The notes beneath the pieces were generated by a model. That model saw nothing but the letters and a program-made list of their open reading frames with translations, was not told the DNA's origin and did no database searches. Below, piece after piece: positions 32,044 to 44,154 of a stretch of DNA of 45,108 nucleotides (its first letter is position 1; each line of letters opens with the position of its first letter). This DNA comes from an uncultured Nitrosomonadaceae bacterium (GTDB lineage Bacteria; Pseudomonadota; Gammaproteobacteria; Burkholderiales; Nitrosomonadaceae). The DNA lies in NCBI GenBank assembly GCA_905612245.1, contig CAJQRL010000021.1, positions 1 to 45,108 on the forward strand. Reading direction: 5' to 3'. The position numbers were made by a program, and so were the translations under genes.

Positions 32044-33222
32044 TCAGTTTGCGCGCTCTTCTAGTATTTCCACTGCAGGTAATTTTTTCCCTTCTAGGAA
32101 TTCTAGGAAGGCACCGCCAGCAGTTGAGATATAAGAAATTTTGTCATAAATATCGTATTTTTGGATGGCTGCAATAGTGTCACCACCGCCTGCAAGAGTG
32201 AAAGCTTTGGTGTTTGCTATAGCTGTGGCAATTGTTTTAGTACCAGATCCAAACTGGTCGAATTCAAATACCCCAACTGGGCCATTCCATACTACTGTTC
32301 CAGCATTCATAATTATATTGGCTAACTCCTGCGCGCTCTTTGGTCCAATATCAAATATCATTTCTTCATCCGTAACTGCATCAGAGTTCTTCAGTATTGC
32401 CGTTTCATTTGGATCGAATTTTTTCCCGACTACGACATCTACAGCTATAGGAATCGAAGCATTACGTATTTCCATTTTATCCATTAAGTCTTTAGCAGTA
32501 GAAACCAGACTATCTTCACATAAAGATTTTCCAATATTCTTGCCCGTAGCTTTTAGAAAAGTATTTGCAATACCTCCACCTACAACTAATTGGTCCACTT
32601 TTTCTGATAAAGATTCAAGAACAGTTAGTTTTGTTGAAACTTTGGAGCCACCTACAATAGCAACCATGGGCCGCGCAGGACTTAATAAGGCTTTAGTTAA
32701 TGCTTCTAATTCCTCAGTCAACAAGATTCCGGCACAGGCTACAGGCGCATGCTTTGCAATGCCATGAGTCGAGGCTTGTGCGCGATGCGCAGTACCAAAG
32801 GCATCCATTACAAAGACGTCACAGAGCTTCGCGTATTTTTGTGCAGTTTCTTCGGTATTCTTTTTTTCACCTTTATTAAAACGGCAATTTTCTAATACTA
32901 CAAGATCACCACTCTTAATTTCAAATCCACCATCAACCCAATCCTTAATTAAATGCACCGGTTTGTTTAAGCGTGCTGATATATTATCAGCAACAGGCTT
33001 GAGAGAGTTTTCTTCAGACCATATTCCTTCTTCAGGACGACCTAAGTGTGAGGTTACCATTACTTTGGCACCCTGTTCTAGGCAGTAATTAATCGTAGAC
33101 ATAGAAGCAGTAATACGTGCATCAGATGTCACTACTCCATTTTTGATCGGCACATTAAGGTCAGAGCGAATGAATACTCGCTTATTTTTGAGATTAAGTT
33201 CAGTAATTTTTATGACTGGCAT
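32044..33222 (-). CDS. pgk: Phosphoglycerate kinase (start 33222 preferred over 33282)
   Basis: [49 protein letters not shown]. Confidence 0.98.
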   Translation of the reverse strand: MPVIKITELNLKNKRVFIRSDLNVPIKNGVVTSDARITASMSTINYCLEQGAKVMVTSHLGRPEEGIWSEENSLKPVADNISARLNKPVHLIKDWVDGGFEIKSGDLVVLENCRFNKGEKKNTEETAQKYAKLCDVFVMDAFGTAHRAQASTHGIAKHAPVACAGILLTEELEALTKALLSPARPMVAIVGGSKVSTKLTVLESLSEKVDQLVVGGGIANTFLKATGKNIGKSLCEDSLVSTAKDLMDKMEIRNASIPIAVDVVVGKKFDPNETAILKNSDAVTDEEMIFDIGPKSAQELANIIMNAGTVVWNGPVGVFEFDQFGSGTKTIATAIANTKAFTLAGGGDTIAAIQKYDIYDKISYISTAGGAFLEFLEGKKLPAVEILEERAN

Positions 33223-33307
33223 AGCTGATCCAAATATATTTGGGCAAGAAAAATAACTTGAAGCATTTACTACAAACATCATCTAAATTTAATTTGAAGT
33301 AAATGGC

Positions 33308-33333
33308 AAAAAAGCAGGGGAATAATCCCCCGC
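33308..33333 (-). terminator. Intrinsic terminator between gap and pgk
   Basis: Minus strand GCGGGGG ATTATT CCCCTGC then T6. Confidence 0.8.
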
Positions 33334-33354
33334 CTAATAATAGTTACGATATAA

Positions 33355-34386
<1,032 letters not shown>

Positions 34387-34425
34387 TTATAGTTAAACAC
34401 AAATCCTTGTGTCACCAAACAAAAA

Positions 34426-36441
34426 TCAGATTACATTTTTTACTGTCTTAACAACATTATCTACTGTGAAACCAAAGTGGTTGAACAGGTCACCTGCAGG
34501 TGCAGATTCACCAAAAGTAGTCATTCCTACCACTGCTCCTTCAAGTCCTACATACTTGTACCAGAAATCTGCGGTGCCTGCTTCCACTGCAACACGTTTT
34601 ACGCCATTCAGAAGCACGCTGTCCTTATAGGCTTGATCCTGCCGGTCAAATAAACTGGTGCATGGCATTGAAACAACCCTGACATTGATACCTGATTCAG
34701 CCAATGCTTGCTGTGCACTCATGGCTAGCCCAATTTCCGAGCCAGTTGCAATAACTATAGCTTGTGGCTTTCCGTCTGATGCCTCTGATAAAATATAACC
34801 ACCTTTATCAATCAATTTAATTGTTGCGGCAGTACGTTTCTGGAATGGAAGATTTTGACGACTGAAAATAAGAGTTGACGGGCCATCCTTACGCTCAATT
34901 GAACGTGCCCATGATATTGTTGATTCAACCGAATCGCATGGGCGCCATACATCCATGTTAGGGATGTATCGAAGAGTTGCAGTTTGCTCTACTGCTTGGT
35001 GTGTAGGGCCATCTTCGCCAAGACCAATTGAATCGTGCGTAAACACAAACAAATTACGAATTTTCATCAGAGCCGCCATTCGCAATGCATTGCGGGCGTA
35101 TTCTGAGAACATAAGAAATGTGGCACCGTAAGGTATTATGCCACCATGCAATGACAACCCGTTCATTATCGCACTCATTCCAAATTCACGAACACCGTAA
35201 TAAATATAGTTGCCGCCAGTCTCATTACTAATACCTTTTGAACCAGACCATAGAGTAAGATTTGATCCCGCAAGATCGGCTGAGCCACCTACTAGTTCTG
35301 GTAAAGCAGGAGCTAAGCCCTCAATAGCATTTTGTGAAGCTTTGCGGCTTGCAATGGTCTCTGCTTTTTCATTGACCTGAGTAATAGTTTTCTCTACATG
35401 TTCACGCCAATTGGCTGGAAGATCTCCCGCTATGCGACGCTTAAACTCAGCAGCTTCACTTGGGTATTTTTTTGTGTATTCATTAAATTTTTGGTCCCAT
35501 TCAGCTTCTATTTTTTTGCCTTTGGCACGACCATCCCATGCGTCATAAACCTCTTTCGGTATTTCGAATGGCGGGTAGTTCCATCCTATGCTTGCGCGTG
35601 AAGCAGCAATTTCATCTTCACCTAGCGCTGCTCCGTGAACTGCATGGGTTCCTGCCTTGTTAGGTGATCCCATCCCTATTACTGTCTTGCAGCAAATCAT
35701 TGAAGGTTTTCCGCTTGCCTGTTTAGCTTCCGATATAGCGGCTTCAATTGCCGCAGGATCGTGACCATTTACATTAGAAACCACGTGCCAGCCATAAGCT
35801 TCAAAGCGTTTTGGAGTGTCGTCACTAAACCAGCCCTCTACGTGCCCATCTATAGAAATGCCATTGTCATCATAAAAACAAATTAGTTTTCCAAGTCCTA
35901 GAGTTCCTGCTAAAGAACAGGACTCATGGGAGATTCCTTCCATAAGGCAGCCGTCACCAAGGAACGCATAACTGTAATGATTAACAATATCAAAATCTGG
36001 CCGATTAAATTCTGAGGCAAGAATTTTTTCTGCCAATGCCATGCCCACTGCATTCGTAATGCCTTGACCTAAAGGCCCGGTCGTCGTCTCTACACCAGGC
36101 GTGTAACCATATTCTGGGTGACCTGGAGTTTTGGAATGAAGTTGACGAAATTGCTTAATGTCTTCTATTGATAAATCATATCCGGTAAGGTGCAACAGAG
36201 AATAAATTAGCATAGAGCCATGCCCATTAGATAGAACGAAACGATCTCGGTCTGCCCAATTAGGATTAGCAGGGTTATGGCGTAAATGGTGAATCCATAG
36301 TACTTCGGCAATTTCAGCCATACCCATGGGCGCGCCAGGGTGGCCAGAATTAGCTTTCTGAACGGCGTCCATTGCTAATGCACGAACAGCACTGGTTATG
36401 TCTTTGAACACTGGCGGTTCAAAATCTTTAGATGTTCCCAT
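34426..36441 (-). CDS. tkt: Transketolase
   Basis: [48 protein letters not shown]. Confidence 0.98.
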   Translation of the reverse strand: MGTSKDFEPPVFKDITSAVRALAMDAVQKANSGHPGAPMGMAEIAEVLWIHHLRHNPANPNWADRDRFVLSNGHGSMLIYSLLHLTGYDLSIEDIKQFRQLHSKTPGHPEYGYTPGVETTTGPLGQGITNAVGMALAEKILASEFNRPDFDIVNHYSYAFLGDGCLMEGISHESCSLAGTLGLGKLICFYDDNGISIDGHVEGWFSDDTPKRFEAYGWHVVSNVNGHDPAAIEAAISEAKQASGKPSMICCKTVIGMGSPNKAGTHAVHGAALGEDEIAASRASIGWNYPPFEIPKEVYDAWDGRAKGKKIEAEWDQKFNEYTKKYPSEAAEFKRRIAGDLPANWREHVEKTITQVNEKAETIASRKASQNAIEGLAPALPELVGGSADLAGSNLTLWSGSKGISNETGGNYIYYGVREFGMSAIMNGLSLHGGIIPYGATFLMFSEYARNALRMAALMKIRNLFVFTHDSIGLGEDGPTHQAVEQTATLRYIPNMDVWRPCDSVESTISWARSIERKDGPSTLIFSRQNLPFQKRTAATIKLIDKGGYILSEASDGKPQAIVIATGSEIGLAMSAQQALAESGINVRVVSMPCTSLFDRQDQAYKDSVLLNGVKRVAVEAGTADFWYKYVGLEGAVVGMTTFGESAPAGDLFNHFGFTVDNVVKTVKNVI

Positions 36442-36475
36442 GGATACAAACTCCCTAGCTCAACAAAAAATAAAG

Positions 36476-36515
36476 AAAAAAAATACCCAGCCACACATCC
36501 GTAAAATAGTGTGGC
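36476..36515 (-). terminator. Probable intrinsic terminator between ntrX-like gene and tkt
   Basis: Minus strand GCCACAC ... GTGTGGC 7-bp stem (12-nt loop), short spacer, then T8. Confidence 0.5.
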
Positions 36516-36601
36516 GATATTTTAGGCAAAGGCGGCATTATCGCTTAAGAAGCGGAGACAGACAACCAGATGAACTAACTTTATGAGACTTTTGTTTAAT
36601 A

Positions 36602-37852
36602 TCAGTGGCTTCTAAGTTTAATATCTAACACTTTAAGTTTTCGATAAAGGTGCGTTCGTTCTAGCCCGGCCCGTTCTGCTACTCGGGTCATATTGCCCTC
36701 CTCATGATCTATTAATTGCTCAAAATACGATTTCTCAAAAATATCGCGGGCTTCTCGTAAAGTCATGTTAATGGGAGCACTCTGAACTGGTTTTCCCGGC
36801 ATTGGCGCTCCAAGGATTTTTTTCACGTCATCTGCTGAAATTTCTCTTCCGGTGCAGGTTAGACCCAAAGAGCGTACCGTTCCAGTAAGTTGCATAAGAT
36901 TGCCAGGCCAGTCATGGTTGCGTAAAGCATTAAGTGCCGCAGTATTAAATTGTCGAATAGGTGCGTCACCTGATTCAATACAATGTGAGAGAATTTGGTT
37001 TGCAAGTTCAGGAATATCTTCTTTGTGTTCTTTTAGCGCAGGGACATTTATACAAAGGCCGCTTAAAATTTCATACAATTTTGGCTCAAATTCGCCTTGA
37101 GCTGTTAGCTGTGCTAGTGGCAGGGAGCTTGCGCATACAAGACGAACATTGTATGTATCTAGTTTAGATAGTAATTTTAGTAAACCATTCTGTTCTAACC
37201 TATTTAGGTTGCCAATCTCTTTTAGGAATAATAGTCCATCTCTTGCTTTTTCAAGTAAATCAAACGGAGAGTCTGACAGTAATATACACGTATCAGGTTC
37301 TATCCATGGGGTGTTATGGCAATGGAGGAAACGAGCACATAATTCTGTTCCTGCTCCCTGTTCTCCGGTAAGTAGTAGTGGAGTTTTTAGATTAGAAATC
37401 TGTTCTAGTCTTTTTCTTAGATCTTCTATTAACGGCCCTTTTCCAAGACTGGCAAGTGAGAGGGTTGAGGGGAATTTGCTCTGGCCTGCGCGTAATGCCT
37501 GCGCTACTGTATTTAATAGCATTTGCAATGGCACTGGCTTTTCTAGGTAACCAAAAGCTCCTATACGGGTTGCTTCAACCGCAGTTGCGATGGTGCCATG
37601 TCCTGACATTACTACTACAGGCATTGTCAGTAGCCCGTTACTTGCCCACTCTTTTAGCAGAGTGACGCCGTCTGTGTCTGGCATCCAAATATCAAGCAGT
37701 ACCAGATCAGGGCGCGATTTGTTTCGCCAGATACGTGCTTGCTCAGCACTTTCTGCTAATGTTACATGGTAACCCTCATCACGCAATATTTCTGATAGCA
37801 GTTCACGTATGCCAATTTCATCATCGACAACTAGTATTGTATTGTTTGTCAT
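36602..37852 (-). CDS. ntrX: NtrX-like response regulator with receiver, degenerate AAA+ region and Fis-type DNA-binding domain
   Basis: Receiver (VVDDEIGIRELL, LVLLDIWMPDTDG), Fis HTH (MTRVAERAGLERTHLYRKLKVL); adjacent to ntrY-like kinase. Confidence 0.88.
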   Translation of the reverse strand: MTNNTILVVDDEIGIRELLSEILRDEGYHVTLAESAEQARIWRNKSRPDLVLLDIWMPDTDGVTLLKEWASNGLLTMPVVVMSGHGTIATAVEATRIGAFGYLEKPVPLQMLLNTVAQALRAGQSKFPSTLSLASLGKGPLIEDLRKRLEQISNLKTPLLLTGEQGAGTELCARFLHCHNTPWIEPDTCILLSDSPFDLLEKARDGLLFLKEIGNLNRLEQNGLLKLLSKLDTYNVRLVCASSLPLAQLTAQGEFEPKLYEILSGLCINVPALKEHKEDIPELANQILSHCIESGDAPIRQFNTAALNALRNHDWPGNLMQLTGTVRSLGLTCTGREISADDVKKILGAPMPGKPVQSAPINMTLREARDIFEKSYFEQLIDHEEGNMTRVAERAGLERTHLYRKLKVLDIKLRSH

Positions 37853-37913
37853 AAGTATTAATTTTATTTTTTCATTGTATGTAATGAGATATTTCTTGTG
37901 GGTACTTAATTAA

Positions 37914-40088
37914 TTAAGTTATTTCATGGGTAATAGTTGAATCATTTTCAGAAATAGCAGGTAGGGTAATGGCAATATAGGCGCCATGTGGCTGAATATT
38001 TTCAATTTTAATTGTCCCATTGTGCTCTTCCACAATCTTTTTTACTATGGGCAAGCCCAATCCCGTACCTTTAAGCTTAGTAGTAACGTATGGTTCAAAT
38101 GCACGCATTATGACGTGATCAGGGAAACCCTTGCCATTGTCACTTAGACTAAGGCATATTCCGTCTCGCACTATTTTCGTGCTCACAGTAATGACTGGTT
38201 CTGGAATATCAATCAGAGTATCTTGGGAATTTTTCAGAAGATTATGAATGACTTGACGCAATCTTGTTGAGTCTCCTTTAACAGGCGGTAGATTAGGGGT
38301 TAAAGCTAGGTGAATATAAGAGTGTAACGCACCTTCAGCAGTGCTTGTTGTTTCATATAGCTCCAATACTTCCTGTATTAGTTTATTGAGGTCTAACAAG
38401 TTCAGCTTTAGTTTTGGTTCGCGTGCATATTCGCTAAATTCGTTTACCATCGTCTTCAATGCTGCTACTTGATTTACGATTGTTTCAGTTGATTTTCTCA
38501 GAATTTCTGAATCCTCTAAATCCAGTTTTTTGGATAATTTATGCTGTACTCGTTCAGCAGAAAGCTGTATCGGTGTAAGTGGGTTTTTGATCTCATGAGC
38601 CAGACGCCTTGCAACCTCTCCCCATGCAGCAGTACGTTGCGCCTGAAGCAAACTAGTAATATCGTCGAAAACAACTACGCCACCACTACCTGAAACATGT
38701 GGAAGGCGTGTTCCGCGCAAGAGAAGAACTTGGCTTATGCCATCGATAGTACGTTCTATTTGGCATTGCCATTCACCAGTTTTGCCTGACTGAAATCCTT
38801 CACGAATTCCGTTCTCCAGGGCGCGAAGCTGGGGTTTTTGGTTCGCACACTCCTCCATAGTTAATCCTTCGAGATCGGCCAAAGGAATTTTCAAGATATT
38901 TTCAGCACTTAGATTTGCAGTACGCATACGTAAGCTCTCATCAAATACAAGGACGCCTGATGAAAGATTAGCTAGAATGTTCTCTAAATAAGCCCTAGCA
39001 CTTTCAACCTCATGCTGATTGCGCTGCGCTTCTGTTCGCGCCTCTTCTAGTTGATGGGTCATGAGATTGAATGATTCAGTTAATACACCTAATTCATCGT
39101 TACTTTGTATCGGATGCCTTCTGCTAAAGTCCCCTTGAGCCACTGCACGGGTACCTTCTGCCAACATACCTAATGGAGCGCTGAGTCGCTCACTAATAAA
39201 GAAAGCAGCAGCTAGCGCAGAAAAAAGTGAGAGCAGCAGTACCAGAGTTAATGTTACTCCATAGAGCCTCTTCAGACCGTGGCGCGATAATGACAGCTCT
39301 TCATAATCACGATATATTGTTTGAACTATTTCCGCGTCCTCTGCTAGTTGCTTTGGCACCGGTTGCAACAACTGCAAAATTCGAATGCCTCCTTCATGTT
39401 TAAGAACATTTACTGGGACTGGTTCAACTACACGCAAATATAATCCTTTTCCCGGTATGAACTCAACAGCACTATAGGCCTCTTGAATTCTAACTTGTCG
39501 CATCACTTCAGTACTTGGCATCTCTGGAACTTCCGTGCCAGCGGTATCAGAGAATGCAATTACTCTGCCATCCTGATCGAATAGTGTTGCCTCTTGTACT
39601 TTTGATTGTTCTAAAAGTTGTTTTAATTCTGGTAATGGTAGGGCGGATTGCCCAGATAGAGTAATGGCCGTGACCTGGGCATTCTTTCGTAGTTCTTCCA
39701 ATAAATTGTCTAATGCGATTCGCCCAAGATTTAATCCTCCTCCTAGTGCTTGATCAACCTTAACATCAAACCATGACTCGATACTTTTACCAAGGAACTG
39801 TACTGATGCGCTGTATACTAATACACCTGGTAGAACAGCCATTAGAGAGAAAATGAGCAATAAACGTAATGCAAGCCTAGAGCCTAATACTCCTTTTTTA
39901 AGCCTGCGCCTGAGTCTCCAAATGAGATATCCAACTACTGTCATGAGAAATAGTACGAAACCAACATTGAGCTGAATTAGAAGCTGATATTTTCGCTCAA
40001 AGAAGTCAGTATCATCACCTGCAATTGCAAGCAGAAATAGCATTACCGCACTAATTAGAACAGCGCCAATAGTTATTATGTATTTCAC
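37914..40088 (-). CDS. ntrY: NtrY-like membrane sensor histidine kinase
   Basis: TM segments, HAMP, PAS, RRLAHEIKNPLTPIQLSAERVQ H-box, DNGKGF and GTGLGLPIVKKIVEEH. Confidence 0.92.
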   Translation of the reverse strand: MKYIITIGAVLISAVMLFLLAIAGDDTDFFERKYQLLIQLNVGFVLFLMTVVGYLIWRLRRRLKKGVLGSRLALRLLLIFSLMAVLPGVLVYSASVQFLGKSIESWFDVKVDQALGGGLNLGRIALDNLLEELRKNAQVTAITLSGQSALPLPELKQLLEQSKVQEATLFDQDGRVIAFSDTAGTEVPEMPSTEVMRQVRIQEAYSAVEFIPGKGLYLRVVEPVPVNVLKHEGGIRILQLLQPVPKQLAEDAEIVQTIYRDYEELSLSRHGLKRLYGVTLTLVLLLSLFSALAAAFFISERLSAPLGMLAEGTRAVAQGDFSRRHPIQSNDELGVLTESFNLMTHQLEEARTEAQRNQHEVESARAYLENILANLSSGVLVFDESLRMRTANLSAENILKIPLADLEGLTMEECANQKPQLRALENGIREGFQSGKTGEWQCQIERTIDGISQVLLLRGTRLPHVSGSGGVVVFDDITSLLQAQRTAAWGEVARRLAHEIKNPLTPIQLSAERVQHKLSKKLDLEDSEILRKSTETIVNQVAALKTMVNEFSEYAREPKLKLNLLDLNKLIQEVLELYETTSTAEGALHSYIHLALTPNLPPVKGDSTRLRQVIHNLLKNSQDTLIDIPEPVITVSTKIVRDGICLSLSDNGKGFPDHVIMRAFEPYVTTKLKGTGLGLPIVKKIVEEHNGTIKIENIQPHGAYIAITLPAISENDSTITHEIT

Positions 40089-40657
40089 GGTTTATCCTGA
40101 AGAATAAGCCTTTGCAACGGGAACTTAAGTTTCCATTGTTGCCAGCCTGAACTTAAATTCCATTCTTTTGAACCGAGTGCTTCCACCTGGAACGGTTTTG
40201 GCAGTCGCGACAGATCCAATCTCATACGCAATTTTGCTATATGTTCTTTATCTCGTATCAATTTTGAATTTGCTACGATAGGGCGGTCTCGTACGCGACT
40301 TAAGACACGTAATGCCTCTTTTAGAGTACTGAAACTCTGGTTTTGTAATCCACCGCTTAGACGGTATTGGCGTGTGAGCGCGTAGTAACTTAATGAATCT
40401 CGCTGTTTGCTCCGAGCGATTCTTTTATCAAACCAGTACCAGCGTGGACTTACTAATCTAAAGTCAGTTACAAAATAAAGTGCGATGCCTTTTTTGAGTG
40501 CCCTTTTTAAAGTAGGGTTCAACGCTATTTGAATATCAGCATTAAATTGATAACCATCGTCGACGGCATCTATTTCAACAAATTCTAATTTTATACTTTC
40601 TGCTTTAGCTGTGAAGGAAACCAATAGCAATATAGTCAGCAACATTGCTGCAGCCAT
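40085..40657 (-). CDS. DUF4390 domain protein (start 40657 preferred; longer ORF overlaps rsmB)
   Basis: Signal peptide then ALKKGIALYFVTDF...RWYWFDKRIA...YRLTRQYRLSGG-like; between rsmB and ntrY. Confidence 0.8.
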   Translation of the reverse strand: MAAAMLLTILLLVSFTAKAESIKLEFVEIDAVDDGYQFNADIQIALNPTLKRALKKGIALYFVTDFRLVSPRWYWFDKRIARSKQRDSLSYYALTRQYRLSGGLQNQSFSTLKEALRVLSRVRDRPIVANSKLIRDKEHIAKLRMRLDLSRLPKPFQVEALGSKEWNLSSGWQQWKLKFPLQRLILQDKP

Positions 40658-40679
40658 ACGTATTGCCTGCGCAATAGGG

Positions 40680-41957
40680 TCAGATTTTTTGTAGCAAGGT
40701 ATAAAAGAAACCATCATGCTGGGAACTCGGTAACAGTTGTCCGTCAAGAGCTTCAACCATAGGTAAGGGTACAATTCTAGCATCTGAATGATGAAGCAAA
40801 AATTCTTCAACCTGTAATTTATTTTCTTCAAAAAATATAGAACAGGTAACGTAGAGCAATTTACCATCTCTTGCCAGGGTCTGCCACAAGGCATTGAGGA
40901 TTTTTTGTTGAATAGAGATAAATTGGACAATATCACTCGGGCGGCGTAGCCACTTTATATCAGGATGACGGCGAACTACTCCCGATGCAGAGCAGGGGAC
41001 ATCAGCTAAAATTCGATCAAATAATTTGCCATCCCACCATTCGGGGGGATTTGATGCATCACCGCAGACAATACGATATTTTTTGAAAGCAAGACGTGTA
41101 AAATTCTGCTTAACTAGGGTAAGTCGTGCAGGACTATTATCTAGTGTAGTTAGGTCTATATCTGCCAATTCTAATAAATGTGCACTTTTTCCACCAGGGG
41201 CAGCACAAGCATCTAAAACACACATCCCGTCATGCACATCTAAGAATTCTGCTGCTAATTGCGCACCTGCATCCTGAACTGAGACCATCCCTGCAGTGAA
41301 CCCCGGCAGTTTTTCTACTGTTACCGGGTGTTCAAGAATGAGAGCATTGTTCCATGCTATCTGCGCACTAAAATTATGATCATTTAGCTGACTCAGATAT
41401 TCTAAAACGCTTATTTTTTTTTGATTAACCCGAAGTGTCATGGGTGGTCGTTGATTACTTGCTTCTAGTACTGCGCTATAGTCTCTAGGGTATTGGCCGC
41501 GAAGTTTGTCTATCCACCACTGCGGATGGGAATATTTTCCGACCTCTTTTGTGCTCGCCGTTATTAGAAGAGTTTCTCGCTGCCGTATAAATTCGCGTAG
41601 TACTGCATTAATTAGTCCTTTTGCACCCTTGCCATAGCTGAGATTCAGGGATGCCGAAACGGCGTGGTTAACCACCGCATATGAGGCAGCCTTGCTGTAT
41701 TGCAGTTGATACAGGCCTACCAGCAATAAACATCGAACATCCTGTTTTTTTAGGGGTTTCTTAAGTAGCAAACTAAGTAACGTATCTAGCTGCCCATAGA
41801 ATCGTAAAACACCATAACTTATATCTTGAATAGCTCCGCGCTGTTGGTCTGATAGGGTATGGTGAGTACGCCACAATTCTTTCAAAACAACAGTCAGGCT
41901 GGCTCCGGCTAGTACTTTGCCCACTGCATAAGTAGCTATGATTTGAGTTTTAATCAT
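40680..41957 (-). CDS. rsmB: 16S rRNA m5C967 methyltransferase
   Basis: NusB-like N-terminus; DACAAPGGKSAHLLEL, ADVPCSASGVVRRHPDIKWLR. Confidence 0.96.
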   Translation of the reverse strand: MIKTQIIATYAVGKVLAGASLTVVLKELWRTHHTLSDQQRGAIQDISYGVLRFYGQLDTLLSLLLKKPLKKQDVRCLLLVGLYQLQYSKAASYAVVNHAVSASLNLSYGKGAKGLINAVLREFIRQRETLLITASTKEVGKYSHPQWWIDKLRGQYPRDYSAVLEASNQRPPMTLRVNQKKISVLEYLSQLNDHNFSAQIAWNNALILEHPVTVEKLPGFTAGMVSVQDAGAQLAAEFLDVHDGMCVLDACAAPGGKSAHLLELADIDLTTLDNSPARLTLVKQNFTRLAFKKYRIVCGDASNPPEWWDGKLFDRILADVPCSASGVVRRHPDIKWLRRPSDIVQFISIQQKILNALWQTLARDGKLLYVTCSIFFEENKLQVEEFLLHHSDARIVPLPMVEALDGQLLPSSQHDGFFYTLLQKI

Positions 41958-42889
41958 CCTGCTGATGTAAAGTAATTACCAGGCTTTAATGAGTGTCCGG
42001 CAAGAAATTCAGCAGCACTTAGCTTTTTACCGCCGGGTTTCTGTACTATTTCTAGCATCAGAGCATCTTTGCCACATGCGACAACTATGCCTTCCTGCTC
42101 GGTTGATAGAATCTCACCCGGGCTGCCTATAGCGTTAGTAATAGTCCTTGCTTGAAAAATTTTCAGAGGAAATCCGTCTATGACAGAATGTGCTACAGGA
42201 TAGGGATTAAATGCTCGTACGGCATAACTAATTTCTTCAGCATTCAACTGCCAGTTAATTTTCGCTTCTATTTTTTCGAGTTTTGAGGCATAGCTTACAT
42301 TTTTTTTAGTTTGCGGAACCGCTGTAATTTTTTCATTTTTCAAGAGGTTCAGAGTCGTAACAATGCAGCTTGCACCGAGTGCGGAAAGTTTATCGTATAG
42401 AGTATTAGCGTTGTCATTATGTAGTATAGAAGCACTTCGTTGCAGTAATATATCTCCGGTATCGAGACCGCGATCCATTTGCATGATGGTAATACCGGTT
42501 TCTTTTTCTCCAGCTAGAATTGCTCTTTGAATTGGCGCGGCCCCTCGCCAGCGTGGCAACAAAGAGGCATGGATATTTATACATCCAAGACGCGGAGTAT
42601 TTAAAATGATTGAGGGTAAGATTAATCCGTAAGCCGCGACTACCATCACATCTGCACAAGTCTTATTTAACTGCTCGTGTACCTCGGGCTGTTTAAGTGA
42701 GTGTGGTTGCAATAGGGTAATTTTGTGTTTTTGTGCTAGTAATTTAACAGCACTAGCATTTAATTTCATGCCCCTTCCAGCGCGACGGTCAGGCTGAGTT
42801 AGTACAAGTGCAATCTCGTGCCCTTCAGTTATTAGCGCTTCAAGTGCTTGTGCAGCAAATTGTGGCGTACCTGCAAAAATAATCTTCAT
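41954..42889 (-). CDS. fmt: Methionyl-tRNA formyltransferase
   Basis: IIFAGTPQFAAQALEAL, NIHASLLPRWRGAAPIQRAI. Confidence 0.98.
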   Translation of the reverse strand: MKIIFAGTPQFAAQALEALITEGHEIALVLTQPDRRAGRGMKLNASAVKLLAQKHKITLLQPHSLKQPEVHEQLNKTCADVMVVAAYGLILPSIILNTPRLGCINIHASLLPRWRGAAPIQRAILAGEKETGITIMQMDRGLDTGDILLQRSASILHNDNANTLYDKLSALGASCIVTTLNLLKNEKITAVPQTKKNVSYASKLEKIEAKINWQLNAEEISYAVRAFNPYPVAHSVIDGFPLKIFQARTITNAIGSPGEILSTEQEGIVVACGKDALMLEIVQKPGGKKLSAAEFLAGHSLKPGNYFTSAG

Positions 42890-43005
42890 GATTAGCTGCT
42901 TTAGATACCATTAAAGTATTTTATTTGTGTCAGAAAATGTCATAAGACGTATGTCTTTACTAAAGTAGTTTAATTATCCATGGGAAATGACAGACAAATA
43001 ATCGG

Positions 43006-43509
43006 TTACATTATATTTCGTTGTTGTTTTTTTATTTTTCCAAGAATCCTTGTCTGTTTTAGCTGTGACAAGTATTCAACGAACACTTTACCTATGAGAT
43101 GATCCATTTCATGTTGAATGCAGACTGCCAGTAATCCATTGGCCTCAAGCACATACTGGTCTCCATGAATATTCAATGCTTTAACCAAGACGTAATCAGC
43201 ACGCCGTACTTTTGCAAATACTTCCGGGACTGACAGGCAGCCCTCTTCACTATCAGATGCTCCGGAAGAAGATGTAATTTCCGGATTGATTAATACGTGC
43301 AACTGATCATGGGCGTCAGATATATCAATTACAATCACGCACTGGTGGACATCTACTTGTGTTGCCGCTAAACCAATGCCAGGGGCGGCATACATGGTTT
43401 CTGCCATGTTGTGTACCAAAGTTCGAATTTCATCAGTTACTTCTGGTACTTTAGCTGCAACCCTATGCAGTCGTTCATCTGGGTATCGCAATATCTTTAG
43501 AAGGGCCAT
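43006..43509 (-). CDS. def: Peptide deformylase
   Basis: [37 protein letters not shown]. Confidence 0.98.
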   Translation of the reverse strand: MALLKILRYPDERLHRVAAKVPEVTDEIRTLVHNMAETMYAAPGIGLAATQVDVHQCVIVIDISDAHDQLHVLINPEITSSSGASDSEEGCLSVPEVFAKVRRADYVLVKALNIHGDQYVLEANGLLAVCIQHEMDHLIGKVFVEYLSQLKQTRILGKIKKQQRNIM

Positions 43510-44154
43510 AAAAAATGGTTATTTAAAATCTTATGCTTAATGGATTAAATACAAAATTTAAGAAAAATTGGCCTATTTATTTTATATGAATTAGCCGATA
43601 GCCCACTTTAATGAGTAAGTTGAAATTATCGTTTCCGAAAAATCTATCTTTTTCAGTGACTGAGGGGTCTCGTGCATAATTCTATTATATCTGTGATTTT
43701 GTTTGTGAGTTTGCTTTATGGTCAGTAGCTAAATTCAACTAATGTAATTAACGTTGAGTTGCATAGCAAGTGCTTGATCATTACATTGCCACAATAACTG
43801 TGAGTTGTTTTTGCGGCCGCTTGACTGAAGTAGCGGTATCCGCCATGCTTGTTATGCTCATATTGAATATATATAAATGAATTTTACAAGTAATTTCTTG
43901 TGAGGTTAATTAATAATATGCATTTTTAATGCTTCAGAAATCCGTAATTAAATTTATCAGAGCCTAAAGTTAGCATACTCAATTAGTGTTTCTCCCGATG
44001 CGCTCAATCGAAATGCTATTGTAAATTTAATTTGAGGATAAGCGCAGCTCATATTTTATTTAACTGAGCATTTAAGCTATTTATTATGGTAGTCTCCCAC
44101 CGTAATTTTGAAATCGTTTTTTGACCATATAAAATTAATCGATAAGAGAGTCCT

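Noticed and set aside
32165-32767. 200-aa ORF on + strand
   Set aside because: Lies entirely antisense to well-supported pgk; no recognisable domain.
37149-37550. 133-aa ORF on + strand
   Set aside because: Antisense to the ntrX-like gene; no domain recognised.
40658-40936. N-terminal extension of the DUF4390 ORF
   Set aside because: Overlaps rsmB out of frame; signal peptide begins around 40657, just after the rsmB stop.
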